From positions 3,543,687 through 3,607,686 of the forward strand of contig NZ_KB910518.1 of the NCBI RefSeq assembly GCF_000374185.1: a stretch of DNA of 64,000 nt, read 5' to 3'. The number at the start of each line of letters is the position of its first letter. The stretch's first letter is position 1. Below are positions 41,637-51,586 of the stretch, piece by piece. A program made the position numbers and the translations under genes. The DNA comes from Paenibacillus sp. HW567 (lineage in GTDB: Bacteria > Bacillota > Bacilli > Paenibacillales > Paenibacillaceae). The notes below the pieces were generated by a model. It made no database searches and had not been told where the DNA came from. It saw only the letters and a program-made list of their open reading frames with translations.

Positions 41637-44636
41637 CTATAGATCCTTCCAGCGCTGCACGGTCACGGAGACGGTCTGAGCCCCGCCTGCCGGGGTCAAT
41701 GTCCGGTTCGAGATATCCGCGCCGCCGGAGGCCGTCTCGACGGTCGCCCAGCTTCCGCGCGTAAGCTTATACTGCACTGCCGTTCCGGCCGGAAGGCTCA
41801 GCGTAATCGAGTACACGCCATCGCTGCCTTTGGTCAGTTGATAAGCGGGGTCCGCCGCATTCCAACTGTTAAATGAGCCTGTCAGGTAGACTGGCCCGCT
41901 CGCAGGCGTGGAGCCGGGAACGCTGACCCGGAACGTCACGCTGTCCGCCTGGGGTTCGCCTGCCGCGATGCTGCCATTTACCAGACTCCAGACTCCTGTG
42001 GCAAAATGATAATTATTGCCGCCGTTATTGTCCCAGGTGCCGCTGCCGTTATTAAAGGCTGCGGTCAGCCCTGCTGCGCCTTCCAACGGGAGCGTAATCG
42101 CTTTGTAGCCGGAGAACGAGGAAGCCTGCATTTGCGTTCCCGGCGCTGTGGTCCATACTGTCGAGCCGTCCAGCTTGTAGTGGATATAAGAGTTCGTATA
42201 CGCGGTATTCTTGTAATAAATCGTCGCCGTATTGCCCACAGGTGTCGCGGTTGGCGTCGCTGTCGGCGTAACCGTCGGTGTTGCTGTTGGCGTAATGGTT
42301 GGTGTAGGCGTTGGCGTTACTGTAGGCGTTGGTGTTGCTGTTGCTGTTGGTGTTGGTGTTGCTGTTGCTGTTGGTGTTGCCGTCGGCGTCGGCGTTGGCG
42401 ACGCCGTCGGCGTCACCGGTCCGCCCGACTGAATGCTTCCGGTTGGCGTATAGGTCCAAGTGCCGGTGCCGAACAGGTAGTTGTTGCCGCCGTTGCTGTC
42501 CCAAGTGCCGCTGCCATTGTTGAAGCAAGCTTCGAGCTGCGAGGCTGAGCCAATGTTAATCGTAATTTTATTATAGCCCGGCACTTCAGATACCGGTATC
42601 GCTACTCCCGGTGCTGTCGTCCACGTTCCTCCTGCCGGGCGGTAATGAATGTAAGGCGTAGTGTAGCCTTGCTTGTAATAGATCGTTACGTTATTTCCGG
42701 CAGGAGTGGTCACCAGAGCCGCTGCGCTGAATGCCGACAGATTGCCTGCCGCATCAAAAGCTTTTACCTTATAGCTGTAGCTCGTTTGGGCGGAAAGCCC
42801 ATTGTCCGTGTAAGAGGTTGTGGCAGAGGTTCCCACCTTCACCCCATCGCGGTAAATCTCATAGCCGGTTACCCCGACATTGTCAGTGGAAGCCGTCCAG
42901 CTTACGAGCGCACTGGATGCATTCTGCACTGTGGCCGTCACATTTCCCGGGACAGTCGGAGCTTCGGTATCCACAATAGGCTGCGTCTTGGAATAGATTT
43001 TGGCAGAGTTTGCATCCACCGTTACGGTAATTTGCTTGCCGGTTGCGCCTCCTGACCCAACAGTTACCGTGTCCGATGTATTCAATTGATTAATCAGAAC
43101 AGTTCCAACAGCCAGTGTACTCTCTGCACGCAGTGGAATGGTGACTGTCTGCGATCCGCTGGATTTGTTGCTGAATACGGAGATAACCTCCTGGCCCACA
43201 TTAGTTCCGCTGTCTACACGGCGGGAGAACGCGTACAAATTCTGGGCAGACCACATTTCACGCTGGGTGCCTGTGCGGAGCGCCGGATTATTTTTGCGGA
43301 TTTCATTCAGTTTGGCAATATGCTTGTAGGTGTTCGTGTTCTCATTAAAATAGTTCTGCAGAACATTGCCGTTCGCATCCCGCTTCACCATGGACCAGCG
43401 GTTCCAGGTATCGGCGATTCCGCCTGTCATAATCTGGCCGTTGCCATTGCCCTTATTCTGCTCCGTGCCCTGGAAGACCACCGGAGTTCCGCGTACGGTG
43501 AAGATGAAGGACAGCGCGTTCTGCAGCTTCTCAACGCTGCCGCCGGCTTCCGTCAGGAACCGGTTACGGTCATGGTTGTCGATAAACGTAACCATATGGT
43601 TCGCATTTCCGTTGTAATAGGAATCTTGGGCCAATGTGCTTTTGACGGTTGAGTCAAAGGACTGCCCGTAAGCGAAGCTGTTCAGCACCGAGAAGAACAT
43701 CGGGAAATCGAGCATGCCCCATTCCTTGTTGTTGCCCACCCAGCGGGAGACAAATTCTGCATTTCCGTCAAAATTCTCGCCGAATGTGTTAACCCCGAGC
43801 AGGTTCTGCAATTCGCCGATATCCGTAGGCTTGATTAGCTTGGCAGCATCAACGCGCGCGCCGTCCGCTCCCGTGTAGTCAAACCAGCCTTTAATGGAAT
43901 TGAATACGGCCTGCTTGGCGGCAGGAACGTCAAAGTCAATATCATCCAGCCCTCCGAGATCGTGATTCTCTAAATAATCCTGGGCCCATTGATCATATCT
44001 TCCGTCTGCCAGCGACCAGTTGATATCTCCATTGTGGTGATACCAGGCCGGGTTGTTGAAAGGCGCTGCCGGCTGCAAAGCCGGTATATCATAATAAGCC
44101 TGCGTACCCAGCATGTAGTCTCCGACATGGTTCGGCACTACGTCAATAATGACCTTAATTCCGAGCGCATGCGCGGAGTCCACCAGCTCCTTAAGTTTCT
44201 CTTTGGTTCCAAAATAGGGATTAGCAGCATTAGGGTTTTTTACGTTATAGCCGTGGTAGGCTGTGTTTTTCCCTGTACCGTTGTTGTCGCGGTTAGTCAT
44301 TTGCGGCTCGGCCACCGGGGAGATCCAAATAGCGGTATATCCCATGTTGTGAATGTAGGGCAGCTTGTCGATAACCCCCTGCCAGTCCCCGCCCTTCATA
44401 TAACGGAAATCTTCCTCGGAGTTCTCACCATAACGAATGGCGGCCCCGGTGGCGTTGTTGGAGGAATCCCCATCATTAAAGCGGTCAACCATGATCTGAT
44501 AAATCGTGTCGTTCTCAGTAACGGTACCGATGCTGGCCGCTTCCGCCTTTGCGGGCGGCAATACAAACAAATTCGTCGTGATGGAAAGAACCATAGACAT
44601 GATTAGAACCGGAACAAGCCATACTTTGCGTTTCAT
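41637..44636 (-). CDS. Secreted multidomain alpha-amylase (GH13) with starch-binding domains
   Basis: Exported starch hydrolase of 999 residues. A signal peptide (about 1-33) precedes a GH13 barrel with DVVPNHVGD, the nucleophile aspartate in [10 protein letters not shown], the acid/base glutamate in FGENFDGN and [10 protein letters not shown]. Domain C, a fibronectin type III repeat ([19 protein letters not shown]) and a first CBM25 ([16 protein letters not shown]) follow. A Pro-Thr-Ala linker of about 55 residues leads to a second CBM25 ([17 protein letters not shown]) and a C-terminal CBM20-like domain ([11 protein letters not shown]). The enzyme belongs to the CGTase-related amylases; maltogenic product range is possible but not decidable. 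Confidence 0.95.
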   Translation of the reverse strand: MKRKVWLVPVLIMSMVLSITTNLFVLPPAKAEAASIGTVTENDTIYQIMVDRFNDGDSSNNATGAAIRYGENSEEDFRYMKGGDWQGVIDKLPYIHNMGYTAIWISPVAEPQMTNRDNNGTGKNTAYHGYNVKNPNAANPYFGTKEKLKELVDSAHALGIKVIIDVVPNHVGDYMLGTQAYYDIPALQPAAPFNNPAWYHHNGDINWSLADGRYDQWAQDYLENHDLGGLDDIDFDVPAAKQAVFNSIKGWFDYTGADGARVDAAKLIKPTDIGELQNLLGVNTFGENFDGNAEFVSRWVGNNKEWGMLDFPMFFSVLNSFAYGQSFDSTVKSTLAQDSYYNGNANHMVTFIDNHDRNRFLTEAGGSVEKLQNALSFIFTVRGTPVVFQGTEQNKGNGNGQIMTGGIADTWNRWSMVKRDANGNVLQNYFNENTNTYKHIAKLNEIRKNNPALRTGTQREMWSAQNLYAFSRRVDSGTNVGQEVISVFSNKSSGSQTVTIPLRAESTLAVGTVLINQLNTSDTVTVGSGGATGKQITVTVDANSAKIYSKTQPIVDTEAPTVPGNVTATVQNASSALVSWTASTDNVGVTGYEIYRDGVKVGTSATTSYTDNGLSAQTSYSYKVKAFDAAGNLSAFSAAALVTTPAGNNVTIYYKQGYTTPYIHYRPAGGTWTTAPGVAIPVSEVPGYNKITINIGSASQLEACFNNGSGTWDSNGGNNYLFGTGTWTYTPTGSIQSGGPVTPTASPTPTPTATPTATATPTPTATATPTPTVTPTPTPTITPTATPTVTPTATPTATPVGNTATIYYKNTAYTNSYIHYKLDGSTVWTTAPGTQMQASSFSGYKAITLPLEGAAGLTAAFNNGSGTWDNNGGNNYHFATGVWSLVNGSIAAGEPQADSVTFRVSVPGSTPASGPVYLTGSFNSWNAADPAYQLTKGSDGVYSITLSLPAGTAVQYKLTRGSWATVETASGGADISNRTLTPAGGAQTVSVTVQRWKDL

Positions 44637-44736
44637 TCCTCATCTCCCTCTCATATGAGCGCATTAGAGCTTTACTGCCTGTGAATACACTTCTCTCACT
44701 TGCAAGACAATTGTTGCAGGACCATGCTACAGGATG

Positions 44737-44750
44737 GGAAACCGGTTTCC
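44737..44750. promoter_or_regulatory. LacI-type palindrome upstream of the amylase
   Basis: GGAAACCGGTTTCC is a perfect 14-bp palindrome with a central CG, the form of CcpA/LacI-family operators, about 100 bp before the amylase start. Control by CcpA or a sugar repressor is likely. Confidence 0.5.
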
Positions 44751-44868
44751 TTCTAAAAATTAACATGCCTATGTATGCGTTGTCAAGCTTAAAAATATCG
44801 TTGATAGATTAAGGATTTCGCTAGAAATGAAAGTCCGGTTCAATGCATGACAGCAATGAATTGTGCAC

Positions 44869-44903
44869 AAAAAAGCCTTCCCCCATTAAATCCGGAGGAA
44901 GAC
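44869..44903 (-). terminator. Terminator after the fumarase gene
   Basis: On the minus strand CTTCCTCC pairs with GGGGGAAG, then GC and TTTTTT. Confidence 0.8.
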
Positions 44904-44926
44904 TTCCTGCATACATATGGCATGCC

Positions 44927-46579
44927 TTATTTGAATACCTGTTCCCGGAACTGGGCCAGCTTGGCGGCAGAATCCTTCTCCACATCAGCATGCAGGCTGT
45001 TGCCGTGCGCGTCCATAGTTACGATGGCGGCGAAGCCGTCCACCTGTAAATGCCACATCGCCTCCGGGATTCCGAATTCCATGAAATCGACGCCATCCAC
45101 CTGCTTGATGCATTCGGCGTAATATTGCGCTGCTCCGCCAATCGCATTGAGATAGACGCCTCCATGCTCCTGGAGCGCCTTCAACGTCTTGGGACCCATT
45201 CCGCCCTTGCCAATGACCGCACGGATGCCGAATTTACGCATGATATCGCCTTGGTAAGGCTCTTCGCGGATGCTGGTGGTTGGGCCCGCAGCCTTCACAT
45301 GCCAGCCCTCTTCATCCTTCAGCATCACCGGCCCGCAGTGATAAATCACCGCTCCGTTCAGATCAACCGGCGATTCGTGATCCATCAGATACTTATGCAG
45401 CGCATCGCGTCCGGTGTGCATCTCTCCGGACAGAATCACTACATCGCCTACCCGCAGACTGCGGATGTCCTCCTCGCTGATCGGTGTGGTCAGGCGGATC
45501 TCACGGGATGGTTCAGCCGCTGCTTCCCCGGGCTTGGCGGCGGCTCCTCCCGTCGCTTCCGTTGCAGAAATTGCAGCATCGCCAGAGACAGCACCGGAGG
45601 CTCCGGCACCCGCAGCAACCGCCACCGGTTCAGGTACGGCAGTCGCTGCGGAGCCGCCATCAGCCTCAACAGAGATCCCCGTGCCGCTCTCATACAGCCA
45701 TTCCTGGATGCTGCCGCTGACCGGATCAATAAGTACCCCCTGGCGGCGGAACGCCCAGCAATTATAAGCAACCGAGACGAAAAAGCTGGCCGGAAGACGG
45801 TTCATCACACCGATCTTGCAGCCCAGCAGCGTAACTTCACCGCCGAAGCCCATCGTGCCAATGCCCAGCTTGTTGGCATTCTCCATAATATACTCTTCCA
45901 GCTTGCCGAGATCCTGAATGGGGTTGATATCCTCTACCTTGCGGAACAATTGTTTCTTCGCCAGCTCGTAGCCGGTTGTCCGGTCACCGCCAATGCCGAC
46001 GCCAAGAAAACCCGCGCTACAGCCCTGCCCCTGTGCCTGGTAGACAGCATGAAGAATACATTTACGGATTCCGTCGAGATCGCGGCCCGCTTTGCCCAGC
46101 CCCTCCAGCTCTGCCGGAAGACTGTACTGGATATTTTTATTCTCGCAGCCGCCGCCCTTCAGAATAAGCCGGACATCCACAGCTTCTTCTTCCCACTGCT
46201 CGAAATGAATCACCGGTGTACCGGCACCCAGATTGTCCCCGCTGTTCTCCCCGGTAAGCGAATCTACAGAGTTGGGGCGCAGCTTGCCGTTCTTCGTCGC
46301 CCGGATGATTGCGTTATGAATATCCTTCTTCATCTCAATCTGATTGATGCCCACCGGTGTGTGAATAATGAAGGTAGGCATCCCCGTATCCTGACAAATC
46401 GGCGAGACTTGGAGCTCAGCCATGCCGATATTCTGGGCAATGGTGGTGAGCGCCAGGCCGGAGCGCGTGGCCCGGTCCTCCATGGCGCGTCCTTTCGCTA
46501 CCGCACGGCGCACGTCGCCCGGCAGATTCGTGGAGGTCTCTACGATCAGATTATACACGCTGTCTTCAAAATGCCGCAT
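44927..46579 (-). CDS. fum: Fumarate hydratase, class I (iron-sulfur)
   Basis: Interconverts fumarate and malate in the TCA cycle with a [4Fe-4S] cluster. 550 residues from ATG 46579; an upstream ATG at 46645 has no ribosome site. Cluster cysteines are in SPICQDTGMP, KGGGCENKN and GQGCSAGF. The alpha domain (about 1-310) and beta domain (about 385-550, with GRDALHKYLMDHE and YHCGPVM) are joined by an unusual linker of about 60 residues rich in alanine, glycine, glutamate and proline. It is divergent from the YfbR-type gene. Being oxygen sensitive, this type contrasts with the stable class II FumC of B. subtilis. Confidence 0.93.
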   Translation of the reverse strand: MRHFEDSVYNLIVETSTNLPGDVRRAVAKGRAMEDRATRSGLALTTIAQNIGMAELQVSPICQDTGMPTFIIHTPVGINQIEMKKDIHNAIIRATKNGKLRPNSVDSLTGENSGDNLGAGTPVIHFEQWEEEAVDVRLILKGGGCENKNIQYSLPAELEGLGKAGRDLDGIRKCILHAVYQAQGQGCSAGFLGVGIGGDRTTGYELAKKQLFRKVEDINPIQDLGKLEEYIMENANKLGIGTMGFGGEVTLLGCKIGVMNRLPASFFVSVAYNCWAFRRQGVLIDPVSGSIQEWLYESGTGISVEADGGSAATAVPEPVAVAAGAGASGAVSGDAAISATEATGGAAAKPGEAAAEPSREIRLTTPISEEDIRSLRVGDVVILSGEMHTGRDALHKYLMDHESPVDLNGAVIYHCGPVMLKDEEGWHVKAAGPTTSIREEPYQGDIMRKFGIRAVIGKGGMGPKTLKALQEHGGVYLNAIGGAAQYYAECIKQVDGVDFMEFGIPEAMWHLQVDGFAAIVTMDAHGNSLHADVEKDSAAKLAQFREQVFK

Positions 46580-46683
46580 CCTTAGTCCAGCTCCTCTCCA
46601 TACGTTCGCGGTTGTCCAAACTCTGTTACAATTAGTTATTATCATAACATATTAAGCCACGTATGAAAGGGGTTACTTTAAAA

Positions 46684-47319
46684 TTGAATTACCATTTTTC
46701 TGCCTATCTCTACCGGCTGCAGTATATTCAGCGCTGGAGCCTCATGCGCAGCACCGCACCGGAAAATGTCGCTCAGCACTCGTTCCATGTAGCCCTGCTG
46801 GCGCATATGCTCTGCTCCATCGGCAACGTTCACTTCGCCCGGTCGCTGAATGCCGACCGGGCCGCCGCCATGGCGCTGTTCCACGACGCCGCCGAGGTCT
46901 TCACCGGCGACATCGCAACGCCGGTGAAACATAACAACCCGCGTCTGCTGTCCAGCTTCCGCGAGATGGAGCAGATCGCCGCCGAACGGCTGGCGGCGAT
47001 GATACCGCCGGAGCTTGCCGCTGTCTACGCGCCGCTCCTGCAGCCGCAGATCAGCCCGTCCGGCTCCCAGGATGCCGGGCTGCTGCGTTATGTCAAAGCG
47101 GCGGATCATCTGGACGCCTATCTGAAATGCGTCTGGGAGGTCGCCGCAGGCAACCGCGAATTCGCCGCCGCCAAGGAGCAGACCGCCGCGAAGCTGCGCG
47201 CGCTGGCCATGCCGGAGATGGAGTACTTCCTGACCCATATGGCTCCGGGCTTTGAAATGTCTCTGGATGAGCTGTCAGCAGGAATGAATCGCGGAGAATC
47301 CGCGGATGAAGCTGAATAA
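46684..47319 (+). CDS. YfbR-type 5'-deoxynucleotidase (HD domain)
   Basis: HD-domain phosphohydrolase of 211 residues that should remove phosphate from deoxynucleoside monophosphates. TTG 46684 is favoured: GAAAGGGG lies 11 nt upstream and the protein then aligns with E. coli YfbR from its first residues (HFSAYLYRLQYIQRWSLMR). An ATG at 46663 is in frame but has no ribosome site. The metal ligands are in ENVAQHSFHVA (H), LFHDAAEVFTGD (HD) and AADHLDAYLKC (D). It is divergent from the fumarase gene. Confidence 0.88.
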   Translation: MNYHFSAYLYRLQYIQRWSLMRSTAPENVAQHSFHVALLAHMLCSIGNVHFARSLNADRAAAMALFHDAAEVFTGDIATPVKHNNPRLLSSFREMEQIAAERLAAMIPPELAAVYAPLLQPQISPSGSQDAGLLRYVKAADHLDAYLKCVWEVAAGNREFAAAKEQTAAKLRALAMPEMEYFLTHMAPGFEMSLDELSAGMNRGESADEAE

Positions 47320-47343
47320 ACGGCGGGGATTAGATTTGCTTTT

Positions 47344-48462
47344 TCACTTAGAGGCCTGCACCGCCAGAAGATCCCAATCCTTGAATACCGGCTGGAGGCC
47401 ACTGGCCTCCAGCATGTCCACAATTGCAGGCACACTCCGTTCATCCGAGATTTCGAACTGCGGAGTACCGCCCTCCTGGGTATGTCCTCCTACCTCTGTA
47501 GAGACTCCCGCCGACATTTTGGTGATTCCCAAATGAACCAGATGATCACGCAAGGCAGCCGGCTCCCGGGTGGATAAGGTAAGGCCGGAACGCGGCAGAA
47601 ACAGGCGGTAGGCCAATATTATCTGCACCAGCGCCCGGTCGGTTACATCGCTGTCCGGGTTGAACTCGCCCAAATACGGGCGGAACCGGGGAGCGGAGAG
47701 GCCGATTTCGCATTCCAGGTATTTGTTCTGCAGATAACGTGCGTGCATCGCAGTCATGAAGGCTTCCTGCCGCCAGTCATACATCCCGAGGAGAGCACCG
47801 ATATTCACCGAGCGGAATCCGGCCTGACAGCCCCGTTCGGGCGCATCCAGACGGTTGCGGTAGACCCGCTTGGGGCCTTTGACATGCAGCTTGCGGTAGG
47901 TCTCCTGATGATAGACCTCCTGATACAGCGTCAAGCCGTCCACTCCAGCCTCCCTAAGCTCCTTATATTCCTCCGTGGACAGCGGGTTCACCTCGATGCT
48001 GATTGAAGCGAAATATTCGCGGAGGATTTCCACGCATTCCTTCACATAGGAGGCCGGGCTTTCCCTGCGGGATTCCCCTGTCAGCAGCAGGACGTGGCGG
48101 AGACCTGTGGCGGAAATCGCCCGCCCCTCTTGCCTGACCTGCCCCGCCGTCAATCTTTTTCGCGGAAAATCATAAATGGAGCTGAAGCTGCAATACGTGC
48201 AGTGATTCACGCAAAAGTCGGCAAGATAGACCGGGGTGAACATCTGCATGACATGTCCAAAATGCGAACGGGTCAGTTGCTGCGCACGCTGGGCCATCTC
48301 CTCCAGACAAGCCTCCGCAGCCGGAGACAGCAGGGCCTGAAGATCCCGCTCGTCCAAATGCTCCTTGCGGATTGCCCGCTTGACATCCTCCACCCTGTAT
48401 TCTTGCCATAAGGCCGCGTAAGGAAGCTGCTCCAGACGGGTCAGCGTTTCATAAAAGCTCAT
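47344..48462 (-). CDS. thiH: 2-iminoacetate synthase ThiH
   Basis: Radical SAM lyase of 372 residues that cleaves tyrosine to dehydroglycine and p-cresol for thiazole synthesis. The cluster motif CVNHCTYC (CxxxCxxC) is at about residue 85, followed by LLTGESRRESPASYV and the C-terminal BATS region. It is the last gene of the TPP-riboswitch operon. Its presence in place of glycine oxidase ThiO points to the anaerobic-type route to dehydroglycine, unlike B. subtilis. Confidence 0.97.
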   Translation of the reverse strand: MSFYETLTRLEQLPYAALWQEYRVEDVKRAIRKEHLDERDLQALLSPAAEACLEEMAQRAQQLTRSHFGHVMQMFTPVYLADFCVNHCTYCSFSSIYDFPRKRLTAGQVRQEGRAISATGLRHVLLLTGESRRESPASYVKECVEILREYFASISIEVNPLSTEEYKELREAGVDGLTLYQEVYHQETYRKLHVKGPKRVYRNRLDAPERGCQAGFRSVNIGALLGMYDWRQEAFMTAMHARYLQNKYLECEIGLSAPRFRPYLGEFNPDSDVTDRALVQIILAYRLFLPRSGLTLSTREPAALRDHLVHLGITKMSAGVSTEVGGHTQEGGTPQFEISDERSVPAIVDMLEASGLQPVFKDWDLLAVQASK

Positions 48463-48492
48463 GTTCCTCCCCCATTTCTGTTAGGCTGCAAG

Positions 48493-49257
48493 TCACTTCA
48501 GAAACCCGGTCAAGGGTGAAGACGCCACGGCAGTCTCTTCCACCGGCCCGAGTCCGGCCAAATAAGCTTTGCGGCCTGCGGATACCGCATCGCGGAACGC
48601 TTCGGCCATCAGCAGCGGATCACGGGCCGTAGCAATAGCCGTGTTCAGCAGCACCGCCGCTGCTCCCAGCTCCATCGCTTCGGCGGCTTCAGACGGCTTG
48701 CCGATTCCCGCGTCCACAATAACGGGAAGCTCCACCTCGGCAATCAGAATCCGCAGCAGCTCCTTCGTCTTCAGACCGCGGTTCGAGCCTATCGGGGAAC
48801 CAAGCGGCATGATGGCGGCGGCTCCCGCCTTCTTCATCTGAAGGGCGGCTGACAGATCCGGGCTCATGTACGGAAGCACTACGAACCCTTCAGCAGCCAG
48901 AATTTCTGTAGCCCGAATCGTCTCCAGGTTATCCGGCAGCAGATACTTCTGATCGTTAATGACCTCAATCTTCACCCAGTTGCCGAGGCCGGCCGCTCTG
49001 GCCAGTCTTGCAATGCGCACTGCTTCTTCAGCAGTCCTTGCCCCTGAAGTATTGGGCAGCAGCGTCATATGGGCAGGAATATGGCTGACAATATTGTCCT
49101 TGCTCTCAGGATCGACCCGGCGCAGAGCGACCGTAATCACCTGCGAACCTGAGCGTGTGATTACGTCGGGAATCAGAGTGTTCCGGCTATATTTTCCTGT
49201 CCCTATGAATAAACGGCTGGATAAAGAAATGCCGCCGATGATAAATGGATCTAACAT
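48493..49257 (-). CDS. thiG: Thiazole synthase ThiG
   Basis: TIM-barrel enzyme of 254 residues that joins deoxyxylulose phosphate, dehydroglycine and ThiS thiocarboxylate to the thiazole ring. LFIGTGKY at the start, the imine-forming lysine in WVKIEVI, and PIGSNRGL and [18 protein letters not shown] for phosphate binding are all present. It lies 42 nt after thiS. Confidence 0.97.
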   Translation of the reverse strand: MLDPFIIGGISLSSRLFIGTGKYSRNTLIPDVITRSGSQVITVALRRVDPESKDNIVSHIPAHMTLLPNTSGARTAEEAVRIARLARAAGLGNWVKIEVINDQKYLLPDNLETIRATEILAAEGFVVLPYMSPDLSAALQMKKAGAAAIMPLGSPIGSNRGLKTKELLRILIAEVELPVIVDAGIGKPSEAAEAMELGAAAVLLNTAIATARDPLLMAEAFRDAVSAGRKAYLAGLGPVEETAVASSPLTGFLK

Positions 49258-49299
49258 GAACCCGCCTCCTGAACATTATATTTGTTGATACCATACGGC

Positions 49300-49503
49300 T
49301 CAGCCCCCGCCGACAAAATGTACCAGCTCTATGCGGTCGCCTTCGCTGAGCAGCGTCTCCCCGTAGCTGTCTTTGGAGACAATTTCACCGTTCAGCTCCA
49401 CAATTACAAGTCTTCCGTTCCACTCGGGGAGGGACAGCAGATCGGCCACGGTGCGGCAGTTCCCTGCATTCCCCCCGGCTTTCCCATTAATGGTCAGCTT
49501 CAT
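49300..49503 (-). CDS. thiS: Sulfur carrier protein ThiS
   Basis: Ubiquitin-fold protein of 67 residues ending in VHFVGGG. The terminal Gly-Gly is adenylated and turned into a thiocarboxylate that gives sulfur to the thiazole. ATG 49503 overlaps the stop of tenI by 4 nt. The activating enzyme ThiF is not encoded in this operon and must be elsewhere. Confidence 0.96.
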   Translation of the reverse strand: MKLTINGKAGGNAGNCRTVADLLSLPEWNGRLVIVELNGEIVSKDSYGETLLSEGDRIELVHFVGGG

Positions 49504-50174
49504 GCCTGTTCACCTCCCCCGCCAGAAGATTCAGCGATATTCACAGCCGCCGTGCCGGAATAATTCTGCACCGCCGCCCTGTAAGCCTTGGCGGCAGCCA
49601 CAGGATCTGCGCTACTACAGATGCCGGACATTACCGCAATCCCCGCTGCGCCCTGCCGGATAATCCGGTCAGCGTTGCCAGGCTCAATCCCTCCGATGGC
49701 AATCAGGGGAATGCGGCTGCTCCGCACGGCTGCTCTCAGCAGACCAAGGCCACGCTCTTGCTGCCCCTGCTTGCAAGCTGTGGCGAACACATGCCCGAAC
49801 AGGCAGTAATCCGCCCCCTGTTCTCCCGCTTCAGCGGCCTCCTCCGCAGAATGCACCGACCTCCCCAGCCGCAGGCCGGGAGCAGCGGCGCGGGCAGCGG
49901 CAGGCGGCAGACTGTGCCAGGCAAGCTGGACGCCGCCCGCGCCGGACGCAAGGGCAACGTCAAGACGGTCATTAATGATCAGCTTGCCCGCAGGAATTCC
50001 GGCTCCGATCAGCCGCTCCGTCAGGCTCAGCAGCTCCCGGGCGGACAAATGCTTTTCCCGCAGATGGATATAATCCATGAGTGGATGCACAGATGCGGCA
50101 AGCGTAATCAGCCTCTCCTGCTCCTGCTTCCCGTCCGAAATCAAATGAATTTCAACCAAACGGTTCACCTTCAT
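49500..50174 (-). CDS. tenI: Thiazole tautomerase TenI
   Basis: TIM-barrel protein of 224 residues of the ThiE/TenI family. It fits TenI better than ThiE: IHLREKHLS, LGRSVHSAEEA, DYCLFGHVFATACKQG and AIGGIEPGNADR parallel B. subtilis TenI, including the segment with the histidine used for tautomerisation of the thiazole. It is the first gene of tenI-thiS-thiG-thiH behind the riboswitch. The start is not certain: ATG 50174 has no good ribosome site, while TTG 50159 lies 6 nt after AAGGTG. Confidence 0.9.
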   Translation of the reverse strand: MKVNRLVEIHLISDGKQEQERLITLAASVHPLMDYIHLREKHLSARELLSLTERLIGAGIPAGKLIINDRLDVALASGAGGVQLAWHSLPPAAARAAAPGLRLGRSVHSAEEAAEAGEQGADYCLFGHVFATACKQGQQERGLGLLRAAVRSSRIPLIAIGGIEPGNADRIIRQGAAGIAVMSGICSSADPVAAAKAYRAAVQNYSGTAAVNIAESSGGGGEQA

Positions 50175-50199
50175 TCATTGTTGTTGCAGCACCAGGCAC

Positions 50200-50230
50200 A
50201 AAAAAACCGCCCCCAGCAATAGGAGGCAGT
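50200..50230 (-). terminator. Riboswitch-controlled terminator before tenI
   Basis: On the minus strand ACTGCCTCC pairs with GGGGGCGGT around TATTGCT, followed by T7. Located between the TPP aptamer and tenI, it is the expression platform that should close when TPP is bound. Confidence 0.85.
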
Positions 50231-50286
50231 CGGAAATATACAGGAATATGGGCTGAAGGATAAGCCCCGCTGCAGTCATTCGTCCT

Positions 50287-50371
50287 CACTTTCCTACGCT
50301 GGTATAAACCAGATCAGGTTCAAAGGGTCCGAACGGTCAGGTTCGTCTCAGCCTTGCGGCACCCCTAGTGG
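50287..50371 (-). ncRNA. TPP riboswitch (THI element)
   Basis: The minus strand carries the hallmark blocks in order: CTAGGGGTGCC, GGCTGAGA, ACCCTTTGAACCTGATCTGG, and TACCAGCGTAGGAA, closed by CACT/AGTG as P1. It senses thiamine diphosphate and controls the tenI-thiSGH operon by transcription termination. Confidence 0.97.
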
Positions 50372-50472
50372 CAAATTCATATTCAGTTGCTGACGTGGTT
50401 CATATTAACATAGTTTTCCTTGGAAAAGCTATACAAGCGATAGAAGAATTTCACCGCTTTGGCATACACAGC

Positions 50473-50502
50473 AAAAAGAGCGGACCGCAGCGGTACGCTC
50501 TT
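50473..50502 (-). terminator. Terminator after the stress-type dehydrogenase
   Basis: On the minus strand AAGAGCG pairs with CGCTCTT over an inner CCGC/GCGG step, followed by TTTTT. It lies 32 nt after the stop of the gene at 50534. Confidence 0.8.
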
Positions 50503-50533
50503 GCTCCTGAATTATAGAGCATCAATGCTCCTG

Positions 50534-51400
50534 TTAGCCGTTGATAATCTCGCCGCCGTTGACATGAATCACCTGTCCGCTTACATAGGATGAATCCTGG
50601 GAAGCCAGATAGACGTAGGCGGGAGCCAGCTCCTCCGGCTGACCGGGGCGTTTCATCGGCTGTGTGCCGCCGAACTCGCTGACCTTCTTGGCATCAAAGG
50701 ATGAAGGGATAAGCGGAGTCCAGACCGGACCCGGCGCGACGGCGTTGACACGAATGCCCTGTTCCGCCAGATTCATCGACAGCGACCGGGTGAAGCTGAG
50801 AATTGCGCCTTTGGTGGATGAATAGTCCAGCAGTTGCGGGCTTCCGCGATAAGCCGTAATGGAGGTTGTGTTGATGATCGCGGAACCCTTTTTCAGATGG
50901 GGCATTGCCGCCTTGGTTAAGTAGAACATAGAGAAAATATTCGTGCGGAACGTACGCTCAAGCTGCTCAGAAGTGATATTCTCAATCTTGTCCTGCGGAT
51001 GTTGCTCGGCCGCATTGTTGATCAGAATGTCCAGCTTGCCTAGTCCCTCTACCGTCTTTTTAATCAGATCCTGGCAGAAGGCTTCCACACCGATATCACC
51101 GGCAACCAAAATACATTTGCGGCCTTCCTGCTCCACCTGGCGTTTGGTCTCTTCGGCATCCGAATGCTCACTCAGGTAAGACACAACGACATCCGCGCCC
51201 TCCTTGGCAAAATGAACAGCAACCGCGCGCCCAATGCCGCTGTCACCGCCTGTAATAAGCGCCGCCTTCCCCAGCAGCTTGCCTGCCGCTTTATAGGCTG
51301 ACGTCTCGAACTCCGGCAATGGTTTCATCTGGCTCTCAATTCCGGGCTGTTGCTTCTGCTCCTGCGGGGGTAAGGTTTGTGTGGCTTGATTGTCTGGCAT
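50534..51400 (-). CDS. General-stress SDR oxidoreductase (YhdF/YdaD type)
   Basis: Short-chain dehydrogenase of 288 residues with the N-terminal extension of about 40 residues typical of B. subtilis general stress proteins YdaD and YhdF (QPGIESQMKPLPEFETSAYKAAGKL). Cofactor motif ITGGDSGIGRAVA, structural NNAA, and catalytic S-Y-K with YSSTKGA are present. NAVAPGPVWTPLIP follows. AAAGGAG lies about 10 nt before ATG. A SigB promoter was not identified. The substrate is unknown; glucose or aldehydes are possible. Confidence 0.92.
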   Translation of the reverse strand: MPDNQATQTLPPQEQKQQPGIESQMKPLPEFETSAYKAAGKLLGKAALITGGDSGIGRAVAVHFAKEGADVVVSYLSEHSDAEETKRQVEQEGRKCILVAGDIGVEAFCQDLIKKTVEGLGKLDILINNAAEQHPQDKIENITSEQLERTFRTNIFSMFYLTKAAMPHLKKGSAIINTTSITAYRGSPQLLDYSSTKGAILSFTRSLSMNLAEQGIRVNAVAPGPVWTPLIPSSFDAKKVSEFGGTQPMKRPGQPEELAPAYVYLASQDSSYVSGQVIHVNGGEIING

Positions 51401-51586
51401 GATCCTTGTCTCCTTTCGCTGTGCAACTATGGAAGTAGCATCATCGTTTTAGGATGGCTTATGGGGCTTGGATTAATACAGTCGTTTTTCGTGAAGACAC
51501 CAGATATAATTTAGAGAACATTGTATTTGTCAGGCAAGGAGATTCGGACGGAGCAATGAGGTTAGGCAAAGGAGGCCGGTACAGTT

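Noticed and set aside
42232..42432. Plus-strand VGVAVGV-repeat peptide
   Set aside because: It is the reverse reading of the Pro-Thr-Ala linker repeats of the amylase gene.
45050..46585. Plus-strand frame of 511 codons
   Set aside because: It is antisense to the fumarase gene, whose cluster cysteines and domains are clear; the plus-strand protein matches nothing.
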